This document shows positions 15,254-22,672 of a stretch of DNA of 26,587 nucleotides, one piece after another. Position numbers and translations under genes: made by a program. The first letter of the stretch is position 1. Each line of letters starts with the position of its first letter. The stretch lies in IMG/VR virus record IMGVR_UViG_3300024475_000087, positions 1 to 26,587 of that record. One strand, written 5' to 3'. The notes under the pieces are model-generated. The model did not search any database, had not been told where the DNA came from, and saw nothing but the letters and a program-made list of their open reading frames with translations. Origin of the DNA: a virus.

Positions 15254-15627
15254 TTCTTCTTCCTCGCTGCGCGTTCTGCGTTGGTTTTAGACTGATGACA
15301 CTCTAAGCACAAGACTTGCATACCGTCTGCTTCACAGAACAATCGCTCTACAAACCCTGCGATGTCTTTGTAGCTGCTTAGCTTGCCTGCAGGCTCGATA
15401 TGGTCTACCTGTATTTCTTTGTTGGTAAACCACCCTGAACACTCTGCACACTGATACTCATACTTATGTCTACACCCCTCCACCGTCCTCTCTGCTTCCT
15501 TCTTAACCTGAAACTTCACAGGGTAGCGTGAGTAAGCCTGTCGTAGCGCTGAACGGATGAATTGCCAGTAGCGTGCTTCAGTCCAAGTGTTGCCTGCTCT
15601 AGTGCGTGGTACTAGTTGTTTCACCAT
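15250..15627 (-). CDS. HNH endonuclease
   Basis: A 125-residue protein with GGAGG nine bases before the ATG. The HNH domain occupies the C-terminal half: C60-x-x-C63, D75-H76 in V-D-H-I-E-P-A-G, and C107-x-x-C110-H111 in C-L-E-C-H-Q-S-K-T-N. The two cysteine pairs bind structural zinc, and H76 is the expected catalytic base. It starts inside the exonuclease gene (29-base overlap) and is coupled to the next gene, so it is a settled part of the operon and not a recent intruder. It could be a homing nuclease, a host-DNA degradation enzyme, or a recombination nuclease; the sequence does not decide. Confidence 0.88.
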   Translation of the reverse strand: MVKQLVPRTRAGNTWTEARYWQFIRSALRQAYSRYPVKFQVKKEAERTVEGCRHKYEYQCAECSGWFTNKEIQVDHIEPAGKLSSYKDIAGFVERLFCEADGMQVLCLECHQSKTNAERAARKKK

Positions 15628-16342
15628 AGAACCTATCCTCCTTAGTTCTTTCTCGCGGAGGAAGCCACATTTGACCTGCTCTTCGCCTGAGCCAAAGAAG
15701 CCTAGCGTTCTCTAACGCCCTGTCATAGCCTAGTTGGTCTTCACAGATGTCCCACATATCAGTTTCTTTACGGCAGTTTCCTATCAAGTCTTCTGCACCA
15801 CCTGCGCCAATACCGTCAACACCGATGATGTTGTCGATAGTGTCGCCTGTCAGGATTTGCTTGTAGAAGCTCTTCATGCCTTGGTCAGTGCTAACAAAGT
15901 ATTCTTCTCGCTTGACGAAGTTGTAATGCAGTCCTTCGACTTGGTCAAAGTCTTTGTCGATGCTAACCATGATAGGATGGTCGTTAAGAAACGCAGTAGA
16001 AGCCGCTGTAGCTATAGCGTCGTCAGCCTCTTCGCCTTCGACAACAACAGCGTCCCACATATCAATCGCGTAGTCACGTAAGACAGAGAGTAGTATAGGT
16101 CTGTCTTTTGTCTTCCTGTTGCCTTTGTAAGGCGCTGTCACAGCAACTTCGTTGCGGAAGTTACCTTTACCAGTAAGGTAGAACACGTAGTTATGGTCTG
16201 GATAGACAACTAAGGTGTCGGCGATTAAAGAGTCTAGCGCTCGTTTAGCCTGCGCTAGTGCGGTGCTAAAATTGACTTGCGCGTCAGTCTCGCACGCGCA
16301 AGCCACTCGATAGCAGTATATGTCGCCATCGATCAGAAGCAT
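15599..16342 (-). CDS. 5'-3' exonuclease (FEN/T7 gp6-like)
   Basis: A 247-residue protein of the 5'-nuclease (PIN/FEN) family. Visible metal-binding and DNA-contact motifs: L-L-I-D5-G-D7, Y72-K-G-N-R76, V-E-G-E-E-A-D107-D108 and S-I-D129-K-D131-F-D133, and the helix-hairpin-helix-like G-D167-T-I-D170-N-I-I-G-V-D-G-I-G. T7 gp6 (about 300 residues) removes RNA primers and degrades host DNA; a similar role fits here. The start overlaps the stop of the upstream SSB candidate by one base, and the 3' end overlaps the HNH gene. Confidence 0.88.
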   Translation of the reverse strand: MLLIDGDIYCYRVACACETDAQVNFSTALAQAKRALDSLIADTLVVYPDHNYVFYLTGKGNFRNEVAVTAPYKGNRKTKDRPILLSVLRDYAIDMWDAVVVEGEEADDAIATAASTAFLNDHPIMVSIDKDFDQVEGLHYNFVKREEYFVSTDQGMKSFYKQILTGDTIDNIIGVDGIGAGGAEDLIGNCRKETDMWDICEDQLGYDRALENARLLWLRRRAGQMWLPPRERTKEDRFYGETTSTTH

Positions 16343-16755
16343 TACAGCGCCGCTTCTAGATCAAAGTCGATGTCGCCGCCTTCTTCGGTGTACTCGTTAA
16401 GGTCTGTAATGACTAGCTTCAAACAGCTTGGCGAACGTCCCGCCTGACCTGCAGGGGACTTCCAATCATAATGACCAATGACAGCAGCAGCTTGTGAGCC
16501 GTTGCCGACTAGACAGCCAATCTCGTCACCACTGGTGTTGTAGGCACGAATAGGATTGCTAGACTTCACTGTAATAAAGTCTCCTCGGTCGTCACCTTTG
16601 TTACGGGGCTTGAGTCCTCGCTCTTCTAAGGCAGATACAGCACTGCTAGAGAGATTGCCCATATCGAACTGATACTTGCCAGACATAGCGTTCTTAGTTG
16701 ATAGGTTAGCCCAGTAAAGTGTAGCTTTGATTGGTAATGGTTTTGCGTTTGTCAT
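16342..16755 (-). CDS. Single-stranded DNA-binding protein candidate
   Basis: A 137-residue protein starting at the ATG at 16755-16753, because GGAG is 7 bases upstream; an upstream in-frame ATG at 16791 has no ribosome site. The body is beta-rich with many small residues (A-T-L-Y-W-A-N-L, Y-Q-F-D-M-G-N-L), and it ends in an acidic tail (E-E-G-G-D-I-D-F-D-L-E-A-A-L), as in T7 gp2.5-type SSBs where the tail recruits other replication proteins. Position between DNA polymerase and exonuclease supports the call. No clear OB-fold motif can be shown by eye, so family membership is inferred. A palindrome lies just upstream. Confidence 0.55.
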   Translation of the reverse strand: MTNAKPLPIKATLYWANLSTKNAMSGKYQFDMGNLSSSAVSALEERGLKPRNKGDDRGDFITVKSSNPIRAYNTSGDEIGCLVGNGSQAAAVIGHYDWKSPAGQAGRSPSCLKLVITDLNEYTEEGGDIDFDLEAAL

Positions 16756-16772
16756 AGTGTTGCTCCTTATAA

Positions 16773-16786
16773 AGACTATATAGTCT
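16773..16786. promoter_or_regulatory. 14-base perfect palindrome upstream of the SSB candidate
   Basis: AGACTATATAGTCT, centred 24 bases before the SSB start, in the 32-base gap between genes. It could be a protein-binding site, the loopless end of a hairpin, or a cryptic promoter (CTATAT resembles a -10 box). No T-run follows on either strand, so a terminator is unlikely. Confidence 0.4.
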
Positions 16787-16787
16787 A

Positions 16788-17150
16788 TCATACGTGATTA
16801 AAAAAATCAATGCGTTTGTATACGGTCAGTCCTTTCTTTTGGTCATCTGCTTCTTCTATGTGTTGAGACAAAAACCTCTCAAAAAAATCAGCAATGCCCT
16901 TAGAGTGGTAATGCTTTTTAGGATAGCCGTCTCTTCGGTTGGCCCATCTTCCTGTAGTCCAGTAGTACTCAAACCGATAACAACCTACATAGATGCTTAA
17001 AAGAGTAGCTTTAGGATGAACCTCAACAGCTACGTTTTTGTCTTTTAGGTATTCTAGTACATCGTCTAGGCTTTCGTTAGTATCTCTTCGGAGAATAGCT
17101 TCCCCCTTAGAGTTTTTACGTACAAACTTCCATTCGCTAGTGTGTTTCAC
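16788..17150 (-). CDS. Hypothetical protein between DNA polymerase and SSB
   Basis: The frame is open upstream, so the start is uncertain. I favour GTG at 17150, where GGAG is 9 bases upstream and the overlap with the polymerase stop is only 14 bases; in-frame ATGs at 17180 and 17228 lie further inside the polymerase gene and lack a ribosome site. The product (about 120 residues) is basic and aromatic, with Y-R-F-E-Y-Y-W-T-T-G-R-W and a K-K-H-Y-H-S-K stretch, then a helical end. No family is recognised. It is more AT-rich than its neighbours (many AAA and TTT codons), which may mark a later insertion between two replication genes. Confidence 0.6.
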   Translation of the reverse strand: MKHTSEWKFVRKNSKGEAILRRDTNESLDDVLEYLKDKNVAVEVHPKATLLSIYVGCYRFEYYWTTGRWANRRDGYPKKHYHSKGIADFFERFLSQHIEEADDQKKGLTVYKRIDFFNHV

Positions 17151-18822
17151 TCCAGTTATCTCCAATCTGAAATTCTCCATCCATAGGACAACGTAGTTCA
17201 AAATCGTCGCCTGCCTTACGTATCGCATTACGAAAGTGTAGTCCTACAGCCTTGGCGTAAGCCTCTGGTGTCTCTACCTGCAGCTCGTCATGTACGTTGG
17301 CTACAATCTTAAAGGGTATTCCTACTTCCCTAAGACTGTCTACACCGTTCAATAACGCCTGCTTCATCAATGCAGCTCCACCGCCCTGTAACAGGAAGTT
17401 TAGCGCACTGTATGCCTTGCGTATGCGTATCCTGCGACCGTCTAAACTAGGTAGACTGCCGTTCTTCTCAGCTAAAGTCTCGACCTTGTTCTTCAAAACC
17501 TTCAGAGAAGGAATGTTGTTAAGGAAGTCTTTCTTTAGCTTTCTACCATGAGCAGCACCCTTGCCTGCAATGCTGCCTATCTTCTCATCACCCGCACCGT
17601 ACAAGAACGCATATATAAACGTCTTTGCTTGGTCGCGCGTGTCGAGTCCTGCTGCAGCTTGGTTGGCGCTGTGTATGTCACCTTCCAAGATTGTCTGCAC
17701 ATAATCATCGTCTTTCATGTAATGCGCTAGCATACGAAGCTCTAAGCCTGAAGCGTCTATACCGACTAGCTTGTTGCCTTCGTCTACTGTCCAACACGAT
17801 CTACACTGACCGCCTAGCTCAGCCTTTAGTTTCTGAACAGGTGTCATACTATCCACCACCTTACGTGTTGCAGGCACTTGAGCCATGTTAGGTGATATAT
17901 GCGTCATCCTGCCTGTTGCTGCGCCGCTGCTAAAGACACGACCATGCACTCTGCCGTCTGCCTCTACAGCTTCTAGCCACGAACTAACCTGACTAGCCCT
18001 TTTCTGTACCAGTAAGTATTCAGCAACAAGCTGCGCCGTTGGATTGTCTATAGCCTCTAGCACGTTCTCGTCTATCTTGTAACTACCGCCTTCGGTCTTG
18101 TCTGTAAAGCGTATGCCAATGCTCTGCAGGCGTTTAGCTATCTGTTGCCTGCTGCCTACGTTAAAGACTTCTACACTGTCCTTGAGTCGCTTGCCTGTCT
18201 TCTCGCTATACCGTTCTGTAACGATAGGAGGAAACTCCGTCTGCAGCTGCACCTCAATCTCACGCATACGATGGGTTAGTCTGCTGTAAAGCTCGTTAGC
18301 CTTAGGCAGGTCTATCTTAAAGCCGTTCTGACGTTGCAGCTCTAGCTCTGCTGTAACGCGATGCTCTAAGTCAATAACGCCTTGTGTGAAATGTTCTTTG
18401 TTAAGCAGCGCAACTAGCTTCTTATAAACCTTCGTAGTCAGCTCTACGTCACGCTTGCAGTAGGTAATCATCTCTTCACACAAGCCGCCATCGTAGTCTG
18501 TGAAGTCGTCCTTGGGATACTTCAGCCTCTCACCCCAACTACGCAGACTATGTCCACCTGCCTGAGCAGGATTGTATAGACGAGAAAGCACCATAGCATC
18601 GCTGTGCTTCTTGCCTGTGAAGTCCATGCCCCACAACCTCTCCATCACTGGCACGTCAAAGCCTAGTCCGTTGTACGTCACTATGCCATCGTGCTTGTTG
18701 ACAAGAGCCTGCAGCGTCTTCGCTTCAGTGTGTACAGTCATCTCACCTGTATCGACATCCTCGGCACAGGCGCACCATATCACTGTTTGCTTCATGTCTG
18801 TTTCAATGTCGATTGTTAGCAT
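17137..18822 (-). CDS. Family A DNA polymerase with 3'-5' exonuclease domain
   Basis: A 561-residue T7 gp5-like replicative polymerase. The N-terminal proofreading domain shows D5-x-E7 (Exo I), Y50-N-G-L-G-F-D56 (Exo II) and Y121-C-K-R-D125 (Exo III). The polymerase domain shows motif A with D356 (V-G-I-D-A-S-G-L-E-L-R), motif B R396-D-Q-A-K400-T-F-I-Y404, and motif C V-H511-D512-E513. Motif B is nearly the same as in T7, and Tyr404 aligns with T7 Tyr526 (E. coli Phe762). It is shorter than T7 gp5 (704 residues). It lies downstream of the primase-helicase and a small zinc protein, all probably cotranscribed. Confidence 0.97.
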   Translation of the reverse strand: MLTIDIETDMKQTVIWCACAEDVDTGEMTVHTEAKTLQALVNKHDGIVTYNGLGFDVPVMERLWGMDFTGKKHSDAMVLSRLYNPAQAGGHSLRSWGERLKYPKDDFTDYDGGLCEEMITYCKRDVELTTKVYKKLVALLNKEHFTQGVIDLEHRVTAELELQRQNGFKIDLPKANELYSRLTHRMREIEVQLQTEFPPIVTERYSEKTGKRLKDSVEVFNVGSRQQIAKRLQSIGIRFTDKTEGGSYKIDENVLEAIDNPTAQLVAEYLLVQKRASQVSSWLEAVEADGRVHGRVFSSGAATGRMTHISPNMAQVPATRKVVDSMTPVQKLKAELGGQCRSCWTVDEGNKLVGIDASGLELRMLAHYMKDDDYVQTILEGDIHSANQAAAGLDTRDQAKTFIYAFLYGAGDEKIGSIAGKGAAHGRKLKKDFLNNIPSLKVLKNKVETLAEKNGSLPSLDGRRIRIRKAYSALNFLLQGGGAALMKQALLNGVDSLREVGIPFKIVANVHDELQVETPEAYAKAVGLHFRNAIRKAGDDFELRCPMDGEFQIGDNWSETH

Positions 18823-18824
18823 TA

Positions 18825-19019
18825 CTAATCCGTATCAAAGTCTATAACATCTAAGCCTAAGTCGTGTACAGTCTTTAGGTCTAGTCTTTCCTGCAAAGCT
18901 AAGTTGCCTGTAGAGCCTGTGATGCACTCCATACACTCGTTGACGTAGTCGCCTGAGTTGGCATCACGCAACGTAGCTTCGTAGTCAGTAAGTATTGCAT
19001 TGCAAGCTAAGCATCTCAT
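18825..19019 (-). CDS. Small zinc-ribbon-like protein
   Basis: A 64-residue acidic protein with C3-x-x-C6 and C29-x-x-C32 pairs (M-R-C-L-A-C-N-A and N-E-C-M-E-C-I), a typical spacing for one structural zinc. The C-terminus is acidic (V-I-D-F-D-T-D). Its ATG overlaps the primase-helicase stop (ATGA) and its stop is 2 bases before the polymerase ATG, so it is likely translated with both. It could be a replisome accessory protein or modulate polymerase; no family is firmly recognised. Confidence 0.75.
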   Translation of the reverse strand: MRCLACNAILTDYEATLRDANSGDYVNECMECITGSTGNLALQERLDLKTVHDLGLDVIDFDTD

Positions 19020-20638
19020 AAGGCTTCCTCCAAAGTGCTTTCTATCATTCTGCCTGTAGTGCTGTCGAAGTAAAGGTCTGCACAGCGTCCAGTCTCGCCG
19101 CTAAAGCGATTCTTTAGCACACGCACAGCCGTGGTATTTCTGATGATAATGTCGTCAGCCTGTCCGTCACGCTCCAAGCCTAAGACAATGTCGCTAAGCT
19201 GTGCTATAGACGCACTACCGCGAAGCTGCGACAGAGACGTTGCTGCGCCTTCCTCGTGTCCCTTGTTGTCAGGTCTGCGTAGGTGACTAACAACAAACAA
19301 AGCAATGCCTGTCTCCTGCACAAGCATACGCAGCTTAGTCATTATCTCGTCCAACGCCTTACGCTCGTCTAGGTTAGACTGAGCCGACACAACAATAGAC
19401 ACGTGGTCTAAGAAGATATAGCGGCAGTCTAGCGCCTTCGCCATGTAACGCACACGACCGACAATGTTGTCCACGTCTGTGCTGCCGAAGTGGTCTAGCA
19501 AGTACAGGCGCTCGTTGGCTAGTGTAGCGTCAAAGGCTTGCCTGCGTTCGTCTTCAGTGCTGACAGTTGTAGGCAAGTGTAGCTGCTTGTTAGCCGCTAG
19601 CGACATAATCGACAATGCTGTCTTGCGTATACTTTCTTCCAAGAACAGCAAACCAATGTTGTAAACAGACTGCTGCAGCGTAGACCACACCAACTCACGC
19701 AAGAACTGCGACTTACCTAGCCCACTGCCTGCTGTGACAGTGACAAGCTCTGCAGGGCGTATGCCGTACGTCAGCGCGTTAATGCCTTTAAAGGGGTAGG
19801 TGACTTCTGCAACTTCCATAGGTGTGTTGACTTCGTCCCACAGCGATGCAGCGTTAACAATACCATCAGGAACGTACTTCTCGGCGCGCCAGAAAACATT
19901 GTTAAACGTTGCCACGTCATTGTTGCTCAGGTAGTCGCAGGCGTCTTTGTAGCCGTTGACGTGCTTGACTATCTTAGCCTTACCGCCGAAGAGCTGTCCC
20001 ACTTCATCAGCAGCCTTCAAGCCTTGCTCGTCAGCATCGAAGCAGATAACAATCGTCTCGAAGCTGTCTAGCCACTCGTAAGAGGCTTTGCAGTCCTTCA
20101 GGGCGCTACTTGCTCCGTTCTTGATACTCACGACAGGGTACTTGCTGCCCATCATCTGATAAGCCGCTAAAGCGTCATATTCACCCTCTGTAAGCGTTAC
20201 ATACCTGCCACTCTTGGGAAACAGCTGCTGTCCAAACAGACCGCCCTTGCTCCAGTCGCCGCTAGTCTGAAAACGCTTGTCAGGATAGCGCACCTTCGCC
20301 GCCACTGGTGATGTTGGCTCCGTAGGCTCATAGTAGGGATACACTACCTGCCCACTCTTGATAACTACACCGTACGTTTTCATCGTAGCAGCGCTCAGAC
20401 CGCGCTCAGGGACGCTAGAGAACGTTTCTGTCGCAAGTAGGGCTAGGGTAGTGTCGAAGCCTTCAGAGCCTGTGAGCGGCTTCTCTGGCACTCTGACGGC
20501 TATTGTAGCGCCTACGTCCTCAGCTTTGGTGAAAACACAGCACGAAAAGCAGTAGGTAGAGTCATCGTTATTGATTGTCAGCGCGTCAGAGCTGCCACAA
20601 TCGCTACACGGTAAGTGTGTCTGCTTGTAATCAGGCAT
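19016..20638 (-). CDS. Fused DNA primase-helicase (T7 gp4-like)
   Basis: A 540-residue bifunctional replication protein. I use the ATG at 20638, with GAGG 9 bases upstream, over in-frame ATGs 9 and 18 bases earlier that have no ribosome site. Domains in order: zinc-binding domain C11-x-x-C14 and C30-x-x-C33, TOPRIM primase core with E151-G-E153 and D201-A-D203, then a RecA-like hexameric helicase with Walker A G304-S-G-L-G-K-S310, Walker B I-F-L-D411 and S451-H452-L-R-R. T7 gp4A is 566 residues. It unwinds DNA and makes primers for the polymerase encoded two genes downstream. Its start overlaps the upstream small gene by 8 bases. Confidence 0.95.
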   Translation of the reverse strand: MPDYKQTHLPCSDCGSSDALTINNDDSTYCFSCCVFTKAEDVGATIAVRVPEKPLTGSEGFDTTLALLATETFSSVPERGLSAATMKTYGVVIKSGQVVYPYYEPTEPTSPVAAKVRYPDKRFQTSGDWSKGGLFGQQLFPKSGRYVTLTEGEYDALAAYQMMGSKYPVVSIKNGASSALKDCKASYEWLDSFETIVICFDADEQGLKAADEVGQLFGGKAKIVKHVNGYKDACDYLSNNDVATFNNVFWRAEKYVPDGIVNAASLWDEVNTPMEVAEVTYPFKGINALTYGIRPAELVTVTAGSGLGKSQFLRELVWSTLQQSVYNIGLLFLEESIRKTALSIMSLAANKQLHLPTTVSTEDERRQAFDATLANERLYLLDHFGSTDVDNIVGRVRYMAKALDCRYIFLDHVSIVVSAQSNLDERKALDEIMTKLRMLVQETGIALFVVSHLRRPDNKGHEEGAATSLSQLRGSASIAQLSDIVLGLERDGQADDIIIRNTTAVRVLKNRFSGETGRCADLYFDSTTGRMIESTLEEAL

Positions 20639-20834
20639 AAAAGTCATCCTCGTCATAATAGCGAGACTCTAGCAGCTGAATAACGAGGAAAGGCAGCAAC
20701 AGCTCGAAGCCGCCTATGTCGAACTTAATGCGTTCGCCGTCCTCTGTCACCCCTACTGCTGTCTGTGTCTCAACTGCTCCGATATAGAAGCCAAAACCGT
20801 TGTTGAAGGCTATAGCCCAGTTCCACTCTGTCAT
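20631..20834 (-). CDS. Small hypothetical protein before primase-helicase
   Basis: A 67-residue acidic protein with an aromatic N-terminus (E-W-N-W-A-I-A-F-N-N-G-F-G-F-Y-I-G-A) and a hydrophobic helix (F-E-L-L-L-P-F-L-V-I-Q-L-L) before an acidic end (D-E-D-D-F-Y-A). Its ATG overlaps the upstream stop (ATGA) and its end carries the ribosome site of the primase-helicase. No family recognised; it could assist the primase-helicase, which is inference from coupling. Confidence 0.7.
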   Translation of the reverse strand: MTEWNWAIAFNNGFGFYIGAVETQTAVGVTEDGERIKFDIGGFELLLPFLVIQLLESRYYDEDDFYA

Positions 20835-21160
20835 AGTTCAAGCTCCATCTGCTCTATCGTTTGCGGTTGCTCGTCTGTTTTGTACTCAATAGCCCTAATA
20901 ACCCTTGAGCCGTCTCTCTTGTCTCCTTTGTAGAACACAAGTCCCATTTTCTCAAGCTCGTTAGGTCTGCTTGAGATGCTGCTGTTTGACAACTCTAGAT
21001 GCGCTCTAGTCATCTCCTTGCCTGTTATGCCGTTTTCTCCTGCTTGCTTTATCAGGTCAAGCACAAACTGGCGCATCTTAGTTATCTTTAGAGTCATCTT
21101 TTGCGCTGCGTCTCTACTAGTCTGCGGGTCGCTATTTCTAACTAATTTATAAGCCTGCAT
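20831..21160 (-). CDS. Winged-helix DNA-binding protein
   Basis: A 109-residue protein with GGAGAAATAAT before the ATG. After D-P-Q-T-S-R-D-A-A, the region 28-88 shows a winged-helix pattern: helix M-R-Q-F-V-L-D-L-I-K-Q-A-G, G-I-T-G-K-E-M-T, recognition helix with S-N-S-S-I-S-S-R-P-N-E-L-E-K-M-G-L-V, and a wing (Y-K-G-D-K-R-D-G-S-R-V). It probably binds DNA, either as a regulator of the early operon or as a replication accessory. It directly precedes the replication genes and overlaps the next gene by 4 bases. Confidence 0.7.
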   Translation of the reverse strand: MQAYKLVRNSDPQTSRDAAQKMTLKITKMRQFVLDLIKQAGENGITGKEMTRAHLELSNSSISSRPNELEKMGLVFYKGDKRDGSRVIRAIEYKTDEQPQTIEQMELEL

Positions 21161-21161
21161 A

Positions 21162-21308
21162 TTATTTCTCCTTAGTCTGGTTTAGTCCTGCCATCCACAG
21201 CGAGTGTAACCTGTAAAAGTCTGCAATGCAATCGGTGCAGACTAACGTGCCTTGCTTAACGTCTACAGAGCAACGCTCGCACTTAAATTCGCCTCTTCTT
21301 TGTTTCAT
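21162..21308 (-). CDS. 48-residue zinc-ribbon-like protein
   Basis: ATG at 21308-21306, TAA at 21164-21162, ending 1 base before the winged-helix start. It contains C10-x-x-C13 and C24-x-x-C27 (F-K-C-E-R-C and L-V-C-T-D-C) in the first half, then a helical tail (A-D-F-Y-R-L-H-S-L-W-M-A-G-L). A single zinc site is expected. Preceded by AGAGGTTACAAG, which holds an AGAGG ribosome site. Function unknown; the paired cysteines and open frame make chance unlikely. Confidence 0.7.
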   Translation of the reverse strand: MKQRRGEFKCERCSVDVKQGTLVCTDCIADFYRLHSLWMAGLNQTKEK

Positions 21309-21347
21309 CTTGTAACCTCTCTGGCTATTCAGTTTAATAAATCCGTG

Positions 21348-21563
21348 CTATTCTCCTGATGTCTCCGCCGCCGCTGCAGTCCCTCCATTGGCTAAGTGCT
21401 GAAGCACCCATCGCAGACGGTGTAGCAAGTCATCTACCTTTGCATCAGTGTTGCGCAGCTTGTGTAGCTCTAGTGGCAAATGATCTATATCCCACAACAC
21501 CCGACACACACAAGCACTATCGGGAATCTTTAGAGTTACACAGCCGCTGCAATACCTGCCCAC
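21348..21563 (-). CDS. Small Cys-containing hypothetical protein
   Basis: A 71-residue protein starting at GTG 21563, with GAGG 9 bases upstream and the start 1 base after the previous stop. The N-terminus has C5-x-x-C8 and a C-V-C pair near 18-20, so zinc binding is possible; the rest is helical (L-H-K-L-R-N-T-D-A-K-V-D-D-L-L-H-R-L-R-W-V-L-Q-H-L). The last ten residues (T-A-A-A-A-E-T-S-G-E) are encoded by the 32-base repeat that also occurs at 11385-11416. Function unknown. Confidence 0.7.
   Translation of the reverse strand: MGRYCSGCVTLKIPDSACVCRVLWDIDHLPLELHKLRNTDAKVDDLLHRLRWVLQHLANGGTAAAAETSGE
21349..21380 (-). repeat. Copy B of the 32-base dispersed repeat
   Basis: Reverse complement of 11385-11416 with one mismatch. 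Here it is the 3' end of the coding sequence of a small early gene, up to and including the first two bases of its stop codon. Confidence 0.95.
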
Positions 21564-21564
21564 G

Positions 21565-21879
21565 CTAGCCTACCTCTTCTAAGTAGTTCTGCCAATCGTC
21601 CAATATCTCTTCGTGGCAACACTTGAAGGCGTACTCTGTAGCCATGTTAGCAACTAGCCTGCCTAGCTCTGCGTGCGTACCGTCAACCAGAGCAGACGCT
21701 ATAGCATCCTCCAGAGCCTTAGACTGCTCTGCCTCTCTCGGTAACGCATCAGGGCCTAGAGCCTCCCACAGCAGCGCTCTGTCGTTGTAGAGCCTGTGAC
21801 GTGCTTCGTCTAGTGTTGCCTGCTCTAGCACGTCTAGGTCGTTGTCTTCGAAGTAAACTCGTCCGTCTTCTTTATACAT
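21565..21879 (-). CDS. Hypothetical acidic early protein
   Basis: A 104-residue protein with GGAG 9 bases before the ATG. It is acidic and helical (D-V-L-E-Q-A-T-L-D-E-A-R-H-R-L, L-G-R-L-V-A-N-M-A-T-E-Y-A-F) with a C-C pair near 88-89 and no recognised motif. It ends 1 base before the next start, in the chain of small early genes. Confidence 0.72.
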   Translation of the reverse strand: MYKEDGRVYFEDNDLDVLEQATLDEARHRLYNDRALLWEALGPDALPREAEQSKALEDAIASALVDGTHAELGRLVANMATEYAFKCCHEEILDDWQNYLEEVG

Positions 21880-21891
21880 AGTTACTCGCTC

Positions 21892-22095
21892 CTACAGTAA
21901 GTTTTTAAAACGCCAGTGCGTCTCAGTTGTTGGTGTTAATATCTCAAGCACGTCTCTCAGACTCTTCGCCTCATCAGCACCGCAAACGCCGTAACGATTG
22001 TTAACGTGTATAATGGCGTGTCTTGTCTTGTAAACGTCACAGCACCATTGAGCCTCCTCTAGCGCGTGCTCTAAACTATTAAACTCAATAACCAT
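21892..22095 (-). CDS. Small hypothetical early protein
   Basis: A 67-residue protein. I choose the ATG at 22095 because AAGGAGG lies 9 bases upstream; the ATG at 22104 abuts the ribosome site. It starts V-I-E-F-N-S-L-E-H-A-L-E-E-A-Q and contains A-I-I-H-V-N-N-R-Y-G-V, ending W-R-F-K-N-L-L. No motif of known function. It overlaps the end of the next upstream small gene by 11 bases. Confidence 0.7.
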   Translation of the reverse strand: MVIEFNSLEHALEEAQWCCDVYKTRHAIIHVNNRYGVCGADEAKSLRDVLEILTPTTETHWRFKNLL

Positions 22096-22252
22096 ATTTA
22101 ACATCCTCCTTAGCTATCTTGTAAAGTTGTTCACCGAACGCCCCCAGTATACCAACAAGGCGCTCGATGTCCATCAGTTGCAGTTGTGTAGGCTCTTTAA
22201 CCTTTAGCAGCCTAGCCAACTCCCTAGCCTGCTGCGGTGCGTAAGCGCTCAC
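22085..22252 (-). CDS. Small helical protein (55 residues), GTG start
   Basis: GTG at 22252-22250 overlaps the stop of the upstream gene (GTGA), and TGA is at 22087-22085. The product is helical (A-P-Q-Q-A-R-E-L-A-R-L-L-K-V, then L-M-D-I-E-R-L-V-G-I-L-G-A-F-G-E-Q-L). It contains the AAGGAGG ribosome site of the following gene near its 3' end. Function unknown. Confidence 0.65.
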   Translation of the reverse strand: MSAYAPQQARELARLLKVKEPTQLQLMDIERLVGILGAFGEQLYKIAKEDVKYGY

Positions 22253-22434
22253 AGCACGTGCTCCTGTGCTTTAATCTCAAAGGTATACCCAAGCTCCTTA
22301 GCCTTGGCTATCTGCTCACGTGTGAAGGTTTTAGCGCCTAGCAAGGCTGCCAGTGCGTAGGCTACATCGTTTGCAGGGTAGACTCGGTCTTGTCCGTAGA
22401 TTGTCTTGATAGTAACTAGTGCGTGTGTGTTCAT
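22249..22434 (-). CDS. Small hypothetical early protein
   Basis: A 61-residue protein from the ATG at 22434-22432, which has AAGGAG 6 bases upstream; the longer frame up to 22518 runs into the neighbouring gene and lacks a site. It begins M-N-T-H-A-L-V-T-I-K-T-I-Y-G-Q and has a helix A-N-D-V-A-Y-A-L-A-A-L-L-G-A. No family recognised. Confidence 0.7.
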   Translation of the reverse strand: MNTHALVTIKTIYGQDRVYPANDVAYALAALLGAKTFTREQIAKAKELGYTFEIKAQEHVL

Positions 22435-22453
22435 TGTTTTGCTCCTTGTGTTG

Positions 22454-22660
22454 TTATTTAGTGCTAACTGCGCCATCGCAGTTGATGTGCTCGTTGTACT
22501 CAGGCCAACCAAGCTCACCGCCTGTGTCTTTAAACAGCTGTGTCATCTCGCAGTAAAGGTCTTCAGGGTTAGGTTCTGGCGGCATACTAGACAACAGCTC
22601 AGCGCAGACGATTAGCAGGACAAACAGTGAAATGGTTAGTAGTACTTTTTCGGTCATCAT
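22454..22660 (-). CDS. Small membrane-anchored early protein
   Basis: A 68-residue protein with AAGGAGG 7 bases before the ATG. Residues 6-24 (V-L-L-T-I-S-L-F-V-L-L-I-V-C-A-E-L-L) form one membrane segment or uncleaved signal. The rest is acidic, with Y-C-E-M-T-Q-L-F-K-D-T-G-G-E-L-G-W-P-E-Y. An early membrane protein could act in superinfection exclusion or host takeover, but nothing in the sequence proves that. Confidence 0.7.
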   Translation of the reverse strand: MMTEKVLLTISLFVLLIVCAELLSSMPPEPNPEDLYCEMTQLFKDTGGELGWPEYNEHINCDGAVSTK

Positions 22661-22672
22661 GATGTAGCCTCC

